64,000 bases of DNA from Brooklawnia sp032229645 (GCA_963722295.1 CAVRLB010000001.1:310001-374000), one strand, 5' to 3'. Positions 45,025 through 54,047 are shown, counted from the stretch's first letter. Numbers and translations: made by a program. The notes: generated by a model not told the origin, from the sequence alone.

Positions 45025-45885
45025 ATGACTATCGCTTTCACCGGAGCTACCGGGCAGTTCGGCGGCCTGGTCGCTCGCACCCTGCTCGCCCACACCAGTG
45101 CGGACCAGCTCGTGGCGCTCGTGCGCGACCCGAAGAAGGCATCGCACTTGGCCGACCAGGGCGTTGAGGTTCGCGCTTTCGACTACGATCAGCCCGACGC
45201 TCTAGCTCCCGCCCTTGCTGGGGTGGATCGGCTGCTGCTGGTCTCCGGCAACGCCATCGGGCAACGCGTTGCTCAGCATCGGGCGGTCATTCAGGCCGCG
45301 ACCGAGGCCGGCGTCGGGTTCTTCGCCTACACGAGCTTCCTGCATGCCGACCGCGCGAAGATCATCGGGGTCGCCCCCGAACATCAGGAGACCGAGCGGC
45401 TGCTCGCCGATGCCCCATTCCCTGTGGCCCTGCTGCGCAACGGCTGGTATACCGAGAACTTCGAGGACCTCGTGAAGCAGGCCGTCACCACCGGCACCCT
45501 GATCGGCAGCACCGGCGAGGGCCGTATCTCGTCGGCAACCCGGAATGACTACGCCGAGGCTGCGGCCGGCGTGCTCGTCGCGGAGAACCCGCAAGCAGCC
45601 ACCTACGAGCTCTCCGGCGACCAATCGTGGACCCTCGCCGACCTCGCCCGCCTCATTAGCGAACAGAGCGGCAAGCCGGTTGAGTTGAGCAATGTGAGCG
45701 CCGAGCAACACCGCGGCATCCTGCTCAAGGCCGGCATCCCAGCCCCGCTGGCAGACTTCCTGGTCTCGACCGACCAGGCCATCGCTGCTGGTGAACTCGA
45801 GGATCCGAATCCCGGCACCCTGTCGCGCCTCATCGGCCGGCCGACCACCCCGCTTGCGGCGGTTACCGCGCGCTGGGTGGGCTGA
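45025..45885 (+). CDS. NAD(P)H:quinone oxidoreductase, NmrA/SDR type (QorB-like)
   Basis: This 286-residue atypical SDR has a Rossmann motif TGATGQFGG at residues 6-14, and residues such as GNAIGQRVAQH and YTSFLHAD in places typical of QorB. QorB-like enzymes reduce quinones. ATG 45025 has GAAAGGA upstream; the frame open to 44791 crosses the operators and is not coding. It is divergently paired with hxlR. Confidence 0.92.
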   Translation: MTIAFTGATGQFGGLVARTLLAHTSADQLVALVRDPKKASHLADQGVEVRAFDYDQPDALAPALAGVDRLLLVSGNAIGQRVAQHRAVIQAATEAGVGFFAYTSFLHADRAKIIGVAPEHQETERLLADAPFPVALLRNGWYTENFEDLVKQAVTTGTLIGSTGEGRISSATRNDYAEAAAGVLVAENPQAATYELSGDQSWTLADLARLISEQSGKPVELSNVSAEQHRGILLKAGIPAPLADFLVSTDQAIAAGELEDPNPGTLSRLIGRPTTPLAAVTARWVG

Positions 45886-45903
45886 GGCCGTCCCCCGCGA
45901 CGC

Positions 45904-47706
45904 TCATCGGGGCTGTTTCCCGATTCCGGCGAGAGCGTCGGCGGCGCGGACGAGGGCGAGGTGCGAGAACGCTTGGGGAAAATTCCCGACCTGCCGTTGT
46001 GCTTTGGGATCGTATTCCTCGGAGAGCAGGCCCAGGTCGTTGGCGTAGGAGCAGAGCCGGTTCATGAGCCGGTGCGCGTCGTCGAGCCGTCCGGTGGAGG
46101 CGTACTGCTCCACGAGCCAGAACGAGCAGGCCAAGAATGGGTGCTCGCGTCCGGGCAGGCCATCAACGCCGGTGTCGGTGCGGTAGCGAAGCACGAGCCC
46201 ATCGCGGACGAGGGTCTGCTCGATGCATGCCACGGTGGCGAGCATGCGCGGGTCATCAGGTGGGCAGTAACCGACCTGCGGAAGCAGGAGGAGCGATGCG
46301 TCGACATCGGCTGTGCCGTAATACTGGGTGAAGTGCCCGTTCGCAACTCCATTGGCGTCGATTTCGTCGCGGGCCCGCTGCCGCAACTCGCGCCATTTGT
46401 CGGCCGGCCCGTCGAGGCCGTGTTCTTCGACGGCGCGGACGGCGCGGTCGAAGGTGGCCCACATCATCACGCGGGAGTGGGTGAACTGGTGCGGGTCGCC
46501 GCGGACTTCCCACATGCCGTTGTCGGCGCGTTCGAACTGTTCGGCCGCGTACTGGACGAGTTCAAGTTCCAGGGGCCAGGAGAACTCCGACTCGGTGAGA
46601 CCCGCCCGGCGGGCGGCGGAGAGAGTGACGATCACCTCTCCCACGACATCGGCCTGGTATTGGAGGGCTGCTTCGTTTCCGATCCGTACCGGCTGCGACC
46701 CGTCGTAGCCGGAGAGATGGAGCAACTCGTGCTCGAAGAGGTTTCGTTCACCGGCCAGGCCGTACATGATCTGCAGGTCGGCCGGGTCGCCTGCGACCGC
46801 GCGAAGCAGCCAGGTGCGCCAGTCATCGGCGAGCCTGATGAATCCGTGCGCGAGCAGCGCCTCGAGGGTCAGAGCTGCATCCCGGAGCCACACGAACCGG
46901 TAGTCCCAGTTGCGGACGCCTCCGAAGTCCTCTGGAAGCGAGGTGGTCGCGGCAGCCGCGATGCCGCCAGTGTCATGGTTGCTGAGCGCGCGCAGCACGA
47001 GCAGAGACCGTACGACCAGGTCCCGATGGGCGCCGTCGTGTTCGACTTGGGCGGACCAACTCTGCCACCACTGCCGCGTCTGCTTCAGCGCCTTCTTCAC
47101 CCGCAGCGGCTTGGGGACCGGACGAAACGACGGGAACCACGTCAAAGTCAGGTTCACGTGGTCGCCGTCGTGAACGTGGAATCGTGCGCTGTGGTTGTAG
47201 CAGTGGTCGTCAGCGGTCAGGCGAATGCCGCGGACCACGAGCGCATCAGGACCGGCCATCGCGACCAGTTCGGGCTGCTCGTCCGTGCCGGTTTGACGCA
47301 CCCACGGCATCGCGCGGGCGTAGTCGAAGCGGATACGCAGGTCGACGGAAAACTCCACCGTCCCCAAGACGCCGATGACACGTCGGACGATGTCGGTGCG
47401 GTTGATCGCGACATGAGGGTCCGGCCCGACCGGCATGAAATCGTGCACCTCCGCGACCCCCGTTGTCGTCTCCCACCGGGTGATGAGGATGAACGTGTCG
47501 TCATCGTAGCGACGCGACACCGTCGCGTCCTGATCGGTCGGCCGCAGCTGCCAGCCGCCGTCGTCGGCATCGCCCAAGAGCCCGGCGAACACCGACGGGG
47601 AGTCCAGTCGGGGCAGGCAGAGCCAGTCGATGCGTCCGTCACGTGACACGAGCGCGGCGGTGCGACAATTGCTCAACAGCGCGTAGTCCTCGATGGGGGT
47701 CACCAT
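45904..47706 (-). CDS. Glycoside hydrolase family 15 protein
   Basis: This 600-residue cytoplasmic glucoamylase/trehalase-like enzyme has an N-terminal beta-sandwich (about 1-220) with DGRIDWLCLPRLDSPSVFAGLLG, a linker, then the six-hairpin (alpha/alpha)6 domain containing GGVRNWDYRFVWLRDA with the general acid region and the C-terminal CSFWLVEQYA block. Actinobacterial relatives include trehalases. It is alone in its unit and convergent with qorB. Confidence 0.93.
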   Translation of the reverse strand: MVTPIEDYALLSNCRTAALVSRDGRIDWLCLPRLDSPSVFAGLLGDADDGGWQLRPTDQDATVSRRYDDDTFILITRWETTTGVAEVHDFMPVGPDPHVAINRTDIVRRVIGVLGTVEFSVDLRIRFDYARAMPWVRQTGTDEQPELVAMAGPDALVVRGIRLTADDHCYNHSARFHVHDGDHVNLTLTWFPSFRPVPKPLRVKKALKQTRQWWQSWSAQVEHDGAHRDLVVRSLLVLRALSNHDTGGIAAAATTSLPEDFGGVRNWDYRFVWLRDAALTLEALLAHGFIRLADDWRTWLLRAVAGDPADLQIMYGLAGERNLFEHELLHLSGYDGSQPVRIGNEAALQYQADVVGEVIVTLSAARRAGLTESEFSWPLELELVQYAAEQFERADNGMWEVRGDPHQFTHSRVMMWATFDRAVRAVEEHGLDGPADKWRELRQRARDEIDANGVANGHFTQYYGTADVDASLLLLPQVGYCPPDDPRMLATVACIEQTLVRDGLVLRYRTDTGVDGLPGREHPFLACSFWLVEQYASTGRLDDAHRLMNRLCSYANDLGLLSEEYDPKAQRQVGNFPQAFSHLALVRAADALAGIGKQPR

Positions 47707-47899
47707 CCCACCAATCCTGACACCACTGTGGTGGTCGTGCCAGAGCTGGCGTCCTCGTGTCGGCCGAGAGGCTGCCCACGTCGTCTCTGCGCCGGTTGTC
47801 TAGATGATCGGTCCCAAGGGGTCGTGTCGGTGGGGCGTCGTCGTTTGAGGGTGAGGGTGTCCAGGATCGAGGTTGCCAAACACCAATCGTGTTGCGTCG

Positions 47900-48588
47900 T
47901 CATGACCAGGGAGCCGGAATCAAGACTTCAAGCCCAGATCGAGTCCAGCGGACGTAGCGGAGGTCCGGGATGGTCACGTTGGGCCTGTCGTCGCCCACGT
48001 CCAGGTTCCCGACCCCGAGAACAGAACGTACCATTGCCGCGCGAGCGGCCCGTATTCCCGGTACGGCGTCCTCAACAACCACGCAGTCCTTTGGGTCTGC
48101 GCCCAGGCCGTATGCCGCGCGGCGGTAGCCTTCCGGGTGAGGCTTGCCGTGTGTCACGTCGCCGCCTGTTACCAGCACCTTCGGGATTGGGATTCCGGCA
48201 GCGGTCAGTCGTGCGCGGGCGAGTTCCGGCGAACCTGACGTGAAGATGGCCCAGCACTCTTCGGGAATCGAGTTGACGAGGCCACCGGCTCCGGGAATGG
48301 TCGGACACCGGCGGCGTCTTCAATCTCCATGGAATCGATGAGGGCTAGTGCCTCCTTCCGGTACCGAGGTTCAACGAACTGTGCGACGGTATCCTGCGAA
48401 CGGCGTCCATGGACGGTTGCGAGGACGATATCGGGGTCAACCCCGACCTCGCGTGCCCATCGGCCCCACGAGTTCAGGATGATGGCTTCTGAGTCAACGA
48501 GAACCCCATCGCAATCGAATAGGACTGCCTTGCACGGCAGGAGTGTTGTAGCTACCGAATCGTGATTGTTGTCTGAGTAATCGAGCAT
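47900..48588 (-). pseudogene. HAD-superfamily phosphatase, frameshifted
   Basis: The 5-prime part (from ATG 48588, with AAGGAG upstream) carries motif I FDCDGVLVDSEA. The 3-prime part carries motif II FTSGS, motif III Lys in HGKPHPEGY and motif IV VVVEDAVPGI. A single-base change near 48300 separates them. The HAD type is beta-phosphoglucomutase/phosphoglycolate-like. It is the last gene of the ROK-MFS-HAD unit and probably dephosphorylated a sugar imported by the MFS. Confidence 0.85.
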
Positions 48589-48616
48589 TTTGCGCTCCTT
48601 CGCGAGAAATGGCTTG

Positions 48617-49783
48617 TTAATGGGATAAGGCTCGTCGGGGTCTTGATGCCAGAGCTGCCAGCATGATGAAGGCCGGTAGGACTAGGAGACCCACGCGGAG
48701 TCCGACGAATCCGGCAAGTGCTCCGGTCAAAAGCGGGGCCACCTGGCCGAATCCAGCGACGATGAGGACTTGTCCCATCGACTGATCTGAGGAGAGGCGA
48801 CTAGCGCCGATATGAAGTGAGGAAGCCAGAGGGAATGTCGCGCCGATCCCGATGCCCGCGATACAGAGTCCGGCTGTTGCCAACAGCGCGTTGTCAGCCA
48901 TAAGGAGGATCGGCATACCAATAAACGCACAGGCAAGCGCGAGATGAAGCACCCTTAAGGCCGCAAGTCTCAGCGTAAGGCGGCTGGCAAGAAGCCTCCC
49001 TGCCAAGCTTGCGGCGAATAGCGCAGATACGAGGGCGACGGCAGTGTCTTGCGGTACGCCAACGGACTCATCGAGGTAGCTCGCTGCCCAGAAAGTCAGT
49101 GTCCATTCTGCGCCGACCACAGCGATGATCGTGATGATGGTTCGTCGGGTAGTGAGGCTAGTTGTCTCACTATTGGTCGATGAGTGGGAGTCATCCGAGC
49201 CGCGTTCAAGGACCGGTGCAAGCCGAGTCACACTAATGGCCGCCACGGCGATGCTGACGATGATTGCGGCTACAACGAAGAAGAACTGCCATCCCAGGAT
49301 TGAGCTGGCGCAAAGGCTGATGACAAGCGGCGTTGCGATACCGGCAAGACTGACGTAAACCTCGCCCTCGGACATGGCAGTCGCGCGATGCTGGTCATGT
49401 GCGTCGGCCAGGATGGCCCAGGTGCGTATCAGCGCGGCAGTGGCGAAGCCTCCGATGAGAAACGAGGCTGCGATGGTTGCTGGGAGGGTGTGGCCATAGC
49501 CAAGCAAGAGACCAGCAATCGCTGCGATACTGAGTCCAACAACTATGACGGGCTTGCGTGAAGCATGCGAGGCATTGGCCTGGATACCGGCCAGTACAAC
49601 CCCCACCGCGAATGCAACAGGATGAAGAGAAGCGACGAAATAGGAGGCTCCCAGTTCGGCTCGCAGGTAGGGCAGCACTGGGCCGAGGGCGGCGTTCAAG
49701 ATGCCGAACGCGAACAGGGCACCGAATGCAACCCAGGTGAGTCGAGTCCGTCGATAGGCGTCCACTCTTGTCTGCACTGTCAT
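48617..49783 (-). CDS. MFS transporter
   Basis: This is a 388-residue, 12-helix carrier. ATG 49783 fits the first helix (VAFGALFAFGILNAALGPVLPYL); its A is shared with the ROK stop (TAATG), showing coupling. The central loop (about residues 190-215) is unusually acidic and Ser/Thr rich. It is between an ROK regulator and an HAD phosphatase, suggesting sugar or sugar-alcohol transport. Confidence 0.88.
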   Translation of the reverse strand: MTVQTRVDAYRRTRLTWVAFGALFAFGILNAALGPVLPYLRAELGASYFVASLHPVAFAVGVVLAGIQANASHASRKPVIVVGLSIAAIAGLLLGYGHTLPATIAASFLIGGFATAALIRTWAILADAHDQHRATAMSEGEVYVSLAGIATPLVISLCASSILGWQFFFVVAAIIVSIAVAAISVTRLAPVLERGSDDSHSSTNSETTSLTTRRTIITIIAVVGAEWTLTFWAASYLDESVGVPQDTAVALVSALFAASLAGRLLASRLTLRLAALRVLHLALACAFIGMPILLMADNALLATAGLCIAGIGIGATFPLASSLHIGASRLSSDQSMGQVLIVAGFGQVAPLLTGALAGFVGLRVGLLVLPAFIMLAALASRPRRALSH

Positions 49784-50952
49784 TATGCCGCCCTTGATCC
49801 AAAGGAAGCCCAATGGGCAAGTAGGTCGGCATCAAGTACGTTGTCGAACACCGATAGTCCTGCGCCAATGAGGGTCGCGTCATCGCCTGCTCTGGCCTCG
49901 ATGATGTCCGGCGGGTTCGCGCGGTGAACTCTCATCAGTCCCTCTGAGTAGGTTTGGCGAAACACCTCTGGCTCGGCTCGCCGTATCAAGTGGGCCATTC
50001 CTCCAAGGGTCACAACTGCCGGATCGAACGTGTTAACAAGTCCAGCTATGCCGCTCGCTAGATCGGCAACTACAGAAGTGATGACTTCGCGGACCTGTTG
50101 CGACTGGTTAGGGTTTTTGTAAAGCTCGTGGAGCCACGACCTGGGGTCCTTCGTTTCCTTCGACCCAGCGTGTCGGGCGATCTCTACCGGATCAAACGAT
50201 GTGTTCCAGCAGCCCTTTGCTCCACACGGGCAGGAAAGGCGGCGGTCACCGAGCGGGAGATGGCCGAACTCGCCATGCATGCCGCGTGCGCTGAGTGTCG
50301 GTTTCCCATCCACGATCAATGCGCCACCGATACCTACCTCAACCACGATGTGCAGTAGCGGGTTCTGCTCGACACGGTGTAGGCGCGCCTCCGCGACGCC
50401 TGCCATTGTTGCGTCGTTGCCTAACAGGACAGGACCATTGAGTGCGGATCGGAGTGGTGCAGTGTCGATCTCCGGCCAGCCCAGCATCGTGATGGCCAGG
50501 CGACCATCAACTGCGAGTCCCGGAACCGTGACACCAGCTCCAACGACGCGATCACCAAGGGCCTGCGCGAGCGTGCGAACCTCGGAGGCAAGTTGCGCCA
50601 GGAGTACGTCTGGCGCTGACCCATCGTGCTGTCCTGTTCCAAGGATCGTCACGCTACCGTCCAGGTCGCACGTCCCCAGACGCCAGTCGCCGTGGCGGAG
50701 GTCCAACACGAGGGCGAGGGGGCCTGATGGGCTCGCATGAAGCATGGTCGTGGGCCGCCCCGGCCCGTCGTGAGTCGCTGGCTGCTCACACACCAGATCG
50801 GCTTGGACAAGCCTCTTCACCAGGTCAGACGTTGGACCGCTCCGAAGTCCAAGGAGGCTTGCTAGTTCGGTCCTCGTCACTTCCTGTCTGCGTCGCACCA
50901 GAGCGAGGGCTTGCGCTGCCGTGCGCCAGTGTCGCGCTTGAGTGGTTGCCAT
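49783..50952 (-). CDS. ROK family transcriptional regulator
   Basis: This 389-residue NagC/XylR-type repressor has an N-terminal winged helix (VTRTELASLLGLRSGPTSDLVKRL at about 25-48) and a sugar-kinase-like ROK domain with the zinc motif CPCGAKGCW near residue 244. The usual Glu after the Cys motif is replaced by Asn-Thr-Ser, but the other features are kept. It leads the MFS-HAD unit and likely senses the sugar they process. The UvrA-like remnant ends four bases before it. Confidence 0.92.
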   Translation of the reverse strand: MATTQARHWRTAAQALALVRRRQEVTRTELASLLGLRSGPTSDLVKRLVQADLVCEQPATHDGPGRPTTMLHASPSGPLALVLDLRHGDWRLGTCDLDGSVTILGTGQHDGSAPDVLLAQLASEVRTLAQALGDRVVGAGVTVPGLAVDGRLAITMLGWPEIDTAPLRSALNGPVLLGNDATMAGVAEARLHRVEQNPLLHIVVEVGIGGALIVDGKPTLSARGMHGEFGHLPLGDRRLSCPCGAKGCWNTSFDPVEIARHAGSKETKDPRSWLHELYKNPNQSQQVREVITSVVADLASGIAGLVNTFDPAVVTLGGMAHLIRRAEPEVFRQTYSEGLMRVHRANPPDIIEARAGDDATLIGAGLSVFDNVLDADLLAHWASFGSRAA

Positions 50953-50956
50953 GGGG

Positions 50957-51430
50957 CTAGTTTACTCGCGCAGCGAGGCAATTGCTAGTGACCTCCCACC
51001 CAGGGGGAGTGACCTCCCACCCAGGGGGCGACGCACCACCTGCCGCGAGCTTCCTCGCCCCCTGCTCGATCCTCAGCCTTGGCTGCCAGCGATATGACCC
51101 CTCGGCGAGTTTCAGCCGTAGGGCGCTGCCGAGGCGTCGGACCATCTTGATCCGCTGCGCCTCACCGCCGAAGAGAGTGGAGGTGGCACGGTCGAGACTG
51201 AGACAACCGAGCCCGAGTGTCATCATCTGTTCGAGGTGGACGTAGGCCGTTCCGACGGCATCCATTCCCGCTGGCGGCGTGTCCTTTCCGGCGGATGCAT
51301 GCAGGAACAGTTCGCGCCGCTCGGGGGTGTAGTCGCGGACTTTCGCGTCGGGATCGAAGAACCCCGATTTGGCGTACGCCTTCCACAACCACGTTCCGGC
51401 TTGAACGTCGGAAACGTGATCGCTGATCGA
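50957..51430 (-). pseudogene. UvrA-like ABC protein, remnant with internal deletion
   Basis: The frame begins after a stop at 51431 with SISDHVSDVQAGTWLWKAY and has two well-known UvrA-like (drug-resistance UvrA paralogue) segments: GTWLWKAYAKSGFFDPDAKVRDYT and LGLGCLSLDRATSTLFGGEAQRIKMVRRLGSAL. In whole proteins about 100 residues, including zinc-binding Cys pairs, lie between them; here they are joined. ATP-binding Walker B and the rest are gone. The C-terminal end is made of a 7-codon tandem repeat. Confidence 0.8.
50987..51028. repeat. 21-bp tandem duplication
   Basis: Two exact head-to-tail copies of a 21-bp unit (50987-51007 and 51008-51028) encode PGWEVT twice at the end of the UvrA-like remnant. 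Confidence 0.85.
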
Positions 51431-51482
51431 CTACGATCACGGCCGACAGGTTCCGAGAACGGTCCCTCCGAGAACGACGAAG

Positions 51483-51512
51483 CACTGGTGAAAGCTTCCT
51501 CTCACCAGTGCC
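51483..51512. terminator. Stem-loop terminator, 10-bp perfect stem
   Basis: GCACTGGTGA pairs with TCACCAGTGC around a ten-base loop and is followed rightward by CTTTTGT. Because it lies just beyond the displaced tRNA 3-prime end, it is probably the original tRNA-Pro terminator, possibly working both ways. Confidence 0.75.
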
Positions 51513-51516
51513 TTTT

Positions 51517-51560
51517 GTCGGGATGACAGGATTTGAACCTGCGACCCCTTGACCCCCAGG
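51517..51560 (-). repeat. Displaced 3-prime end of tRNA-Pro (attachment site)
   Basis: These 44 bases match 56016-56059 with one mismatch and cover the anticodon-to-acceptor half of the intact tRNA-Pro. Such a duplication marks the far edge of an element integrated into the tRNA. There is no 5-prime half here, so it is not a tRNA gene. Confidence 0.85.
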
Positions 51561-51606
51561 TGGTACGAGTAGGATTCATAGCCCGCCTGACCTGGGATTT
51601 TGTGTT

Positions 51607-52170
51607 TCAGGTGCATGATCTGCGCGTCACGTTTTGCAGGGTTTGCAGGCTGAGTCCTGCAGCATCCTTCAACCTGGCGGCTGGCGATCCTTCAGCGAGC
51701 GGCTGACCAGTCGCCAGATCGCGCACAGCAACGATCGCTTCTGGGGCGATCGGCTTGTTCGTGACGATAGAGAAACGAATGGTGGCATGGGGATGCTGCT
51801 TGCGTAACGCATCGTCAAGCTGAGCGAACTTAGCCAAGACCTTGCCGACCTCGCCCAGAACGAGGTTCTCGTCAGAGCGCAGCGTCGAGTGCTTGAACTG
51901 GCGGACTTCCAGGGATGTGAAGTTCTCCCCTGCGGGGCCGTAAAACTCGGTGAGGTCTATGATTTCGGAACCGTCTGGTTCTTCCTCCGAAGAGGTTGAG
52001 CCAGCTCCCTCCACGACCACTTGCTGGAGGTTGGATGCTGGGCTCAAGAGATGCAGTAGACGAGCCGCGCCCCAGGTGTAATGGAATCGATCACCGTCGC
52101 GCGAGGCGCGCACGCGCTCCGACGCGGTGGATCTGCTTCGCCGAGCGGACGAACCCTTCGTCGCAGCCAC
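51607..52170 (-). pseudogene. N-terminal fragment of a defence protein (Cap4/DUF4297-like nuclease)
   Basis: From GTG 52170 the frame encodes GDRFHYTWGAARLLHLLSP followed by IIDLTEFYG and SLEVRQFKHST, the arrangement seen at the start of dsDNA-nuclease (Cap4/DUF4297, PD-(D/E)XK) domains heading large bacterial defence ATPases. The QxK-like RQFKH fits the catalytic Lys. The product stops at 187 residues just before the attachment repeat; the remainder (often over 1000 residues) is absent. The island edge therefore cut it off. Confidence 0.6.
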
Positions 52171-52240
52171 TCTTCATCGCTCCCCGCGAAGCGAACAACG
52201 CCAAGCTGAACTCGGGTAACGACTTGTTGTGTCGGTACTG

Positions 52241-52285
52241 GGTGACATCACCTGGCGGGAACCTCCTACCGGTGACCGGGTCACC
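52241..52285. repeat. Two GGTGA/TCACC palindromes in a gene-free stretch
   Basis: In the 306-base gap 52171-52476, GGTGACATCACC lies at 52241-52252 and GGTGACCGGGTCACC at 52271-52285. They share GGTGA/TCACC arms. They may be operators for the divergent nuclease remnant and vapB-like gene, or ends of an old mobile element. The rest of the gap shows nothing else. Confidence 0.5.
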
Positions 52286-52476
52286 TACTGTTTGTGCGAC
52301 ATCACTTCATTTTCCCTCATCCGTGTCTCCGCACCCAGGCGACACGCGCCAAGCGGCCGATGGCGCCGACTCCTCTCCTGCCGCTCCTACGACGCAGAAC
52401 GTAGCTGGTCGCCCATGGCGCATCGCGCTACACTTATTGCGACTGCTTCGCTTGTTTCGATTAGGAGGACGGGCTG

Positions 52477-52917
52477 ATGAGCGACATCGCGACACTGGTT
52501 CCCGAGCCGGCAGACACTGAGTTGGCGGCTTCTGCTCTACGCGGGCTCGATGCCGCGCTCGATGCCGAGGGGCCGGTGCGACTGCATCTGGCCGGACATG
52601 TCGGCGAAGTGGAGGTGCCCCGTTCTGCGCTGGCTGCGCTGGCGCAGGTACTCGACAGCTTTGCCCACGGAGAGGGCGTGACTGTTCTTCCCTCGCAGGC
52701 GGAGCTGACGACCCAGCAGGCCGCCGATGCACTGCATGTATCGCGCCCGTTCCTGATCGGGCTGCTTGACGCGGGACAGATCGAGTACCGCACGGTCGGC
52801 ACGCACCGTCGCGTCAAGGCAGCGTCACTGATCCGCTACCTGCGTGAAGACGACGAGCGCCGCCAGTCTGCTGCTGACGCGCTGGCCGCGGAGACTCGCG
52901 AGCTCGGATTCGCCTGA
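52477..52917 (+). CDS. Antitoxin with excisionase-type HTH (VapB-like)
   Basis: This 146-residue protein has a C-terminal MerR/excisionase-like helix-turn-helix at about residues 68-115 (LTTQQAADALHVSRPFLIGLL, EYRTVGTHRRVKAASLIRYL). GGAGGA lies 7 bases upstream of ATG. Its TGA overlaps the start of a PIN-domain gene. Such HTH antitoxins pair with VapC-type toxins (VapBC50-like) and repress their own promoter. Confidence 0.85.
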   Translation: MSDIATLVPEPADTELAASALRGLDAALDAEGPVRLHLAGHVGEVEVPRSALAALAQVLDSFAHGEGVTVLPSQAELTTQQAADALHVSRPFLIGLLDAGQIEYRTVGTHRRVKAASLIRYLREDDERRQSAADALAAETRELGFA

Positions 52918-53477
52918 TGCAGGTCGTCGTCTACGACGCCAACGTGCTCTACCCCTCCACTCTGAGGGATGTGCTGATCCGGGTCGGACTCGCCCGACTA
53001 GTGCAGCCGAAGTGGACAGATCAGATCCTCGATGAGGTCTTCCGCAACCTGCGCACGAACCGCCCAGACCTCGACCCCGAGCGGCTGGATCGCACCCGCC
53101 GGCTGATGAACGAGTCAATCCGCGACGTGACCGTGACCGGCCACGAGCACTTGATCAACCAGCTCGATCTTCCCGACCAGGATGATCGGCACGTCCTGGC
53201 TGCCGCAATCCACGCTGACGCTCAGGTGATCGTGACCCACAATCTCCGCGACTTCCCCTCCCAACGACTGGCACCCTGGGGCGTGGCGGCACAGCATCCG
53301 GACGACTTTCTGACTGGGCTGCACCAGGACCACCCGGACGCCCTCGGCGGCATCGTCGCTGCGATCACTGCGGTGTGGGGCAGCGAGGCCAGCTACGGTG
53401 ATGTCCTCGACAGTCTCTCCATCGATGCGCCGGATACCGCTGCTCTCGTGCGTCAGGCACTTCGGGATCGCGGATAG
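52917..53477 (+). CDS. PIN-domain toxin (VapC-like ribonuclease)
   Basis: This 186-residue PIN-domain ribonuclease has the acidic residues of the active site: Asp in VYDANVLYPS near residue 7, Glu in ILDEVFRNL near residue 40, and Asp in DQDDRHVLAAAI near residue 92, followed by VIVTHNLRDFP. It is longer than classic VapC (about 130) with a C-terminal extension as in VapC50-like toxins. It is coupled to the antitoxin (TGATG). It appears intact, so it should be held in check by its partner. Confidence 0.9.
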   Translation: MQVVVYDANVLYPSTLRDVLIRVGLARLVQPKWTDQILDEVFRNLRTNRPDLDPERLDRTRRLMNESIRDVTVTGHEHLINQLDLPDQDDRHVLAAAIHADAQVIVTHNLRDFPSQRLAPWGVAAQHPDDFLTGLHQDHPDALGGIVAAITAVWGSEASYGDVLDSLSIDAPDTAALVRQALRDRG

Positions 53478-53493
53478 ATCCCGCTCTGCCCGC

Positions 53494-53526
53494 GTCAATA
53501 CCTTCACAAGACGCGAAGGTATTGAC
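53494..53526. terminator. 12-bp perfect hairpin after the PIN toxin gene
   Basis: GTCAATACCTTC pairs with GAAGGTATTGAC around a nine-base loop, 17 bases after the toxin stop. It lacks a T-run but is the likely end of the vapBC transcript. Confidence 0.6.
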
Positions 53527-53608
53527 CGCTCTCAAGGCAAGTAACCATCGGTTCCGCGCAGGGGCATGACGTTAGTAAGCAATCGGTCACAAGTTGGCCG
53601 CGACGTGC

Positions 53609-53719
53609 TCATGCCCCTCCTCGCGATCGACAGCCCTCGTCCGACTCGTCTTCGGCTGTCCAGCTCTCGATGTCGTCATCGGTGAACTTCTTGCCGTTGA
53701 GGTCAGTGCGGGTATTCAT
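53609..53719 (-). pseudogene. Ribbon-helix-helix antitoxin, truncated
   Basis: The 36-codon frame (ATG 53719, GGAGGT 6 bases upstream) begins MNTRTDLNGKKFTDDDIESW, the characteristic start of CopG-like RHH antitoxins that pair with small BrnT-like toxins. It then leaves the family sequence after EDESDEG and ends. The DNA-binding RHH segment is missing. It lies directly downstream of the toxin-like gene. Confidence 0.65.
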
Positions 53720-53723
53720 CGTG

Positions 53724-54047
53724 TTACCTCCTCGCTCCGAGTCCAACTTCGTTCAGTACCTTCCTTGTCGCTGGCATTGCGCGATAGATAAGCCATCCGT
53801 CGGGTTCGTCTTCCACGGCGACGTATTCAAGGATGCGACCGGTGGCGTCGGCACCCACACCAATCCAACGAACCGGCTGGGTGTCTCGTGCGCGGCTCCT
53901 AAGCGTGTTCTCGAATGCCAGCACAACATCCTCGACTGTGACTTCAGGATGCTTCGCTGCAACTCGGGGATGCACTCGGACCCGCGCCGGTCGCCAACCG
54001 TCTCTTTTGCTTGACGTTGATCTTATTGTAAGACATAAATCCTGCAT
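53724..54047 (-). CDS. Small toxin-like protein (BrnT/RelE-like)
   Basis: This frame of up to 107 codons contains HPRVAAKHPEVTVEDVVLAFEN and LEYVAVEDEPDGWLIYRAMPATRKVL, the layout of small ribonuclease-type toxins in which a helix is followed by beta strands ending in a HAMPA-like segment. The start is uncertain; homology begins near HPRV, and ATG 54047 lies in an AT-rich stretch that may be the promoter. Its partner antitoxin is truncated, so either the toxin is inactive or another antitoxin protects the cell. Confidence 0.6.
   Translation of the reverse strand: MQDLCLTIRSTSSKRDGWRPARVRVHPRVAAKHPEVTVEDVVLAFENTLRSRARDTQPVRWIGVGADATGRILEYVAVEDEPDGWLIYRAMPATRKVLNEVGLGARR

Noticed and set aside
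47707..47899. Short frame between GH15 and the HAD pseudogene (possible transposase fragment)
   Set aside because: The translation has no transposase motif and no ribosome site; left unannotated. The stretch otherwise shows nothing.
51517..51560. Second tRNA-Pro gene
   Set aside because: Only the 3-prime half is present; there is no D arm or 5-prime acceptor strand, so it is an attachment remnant.
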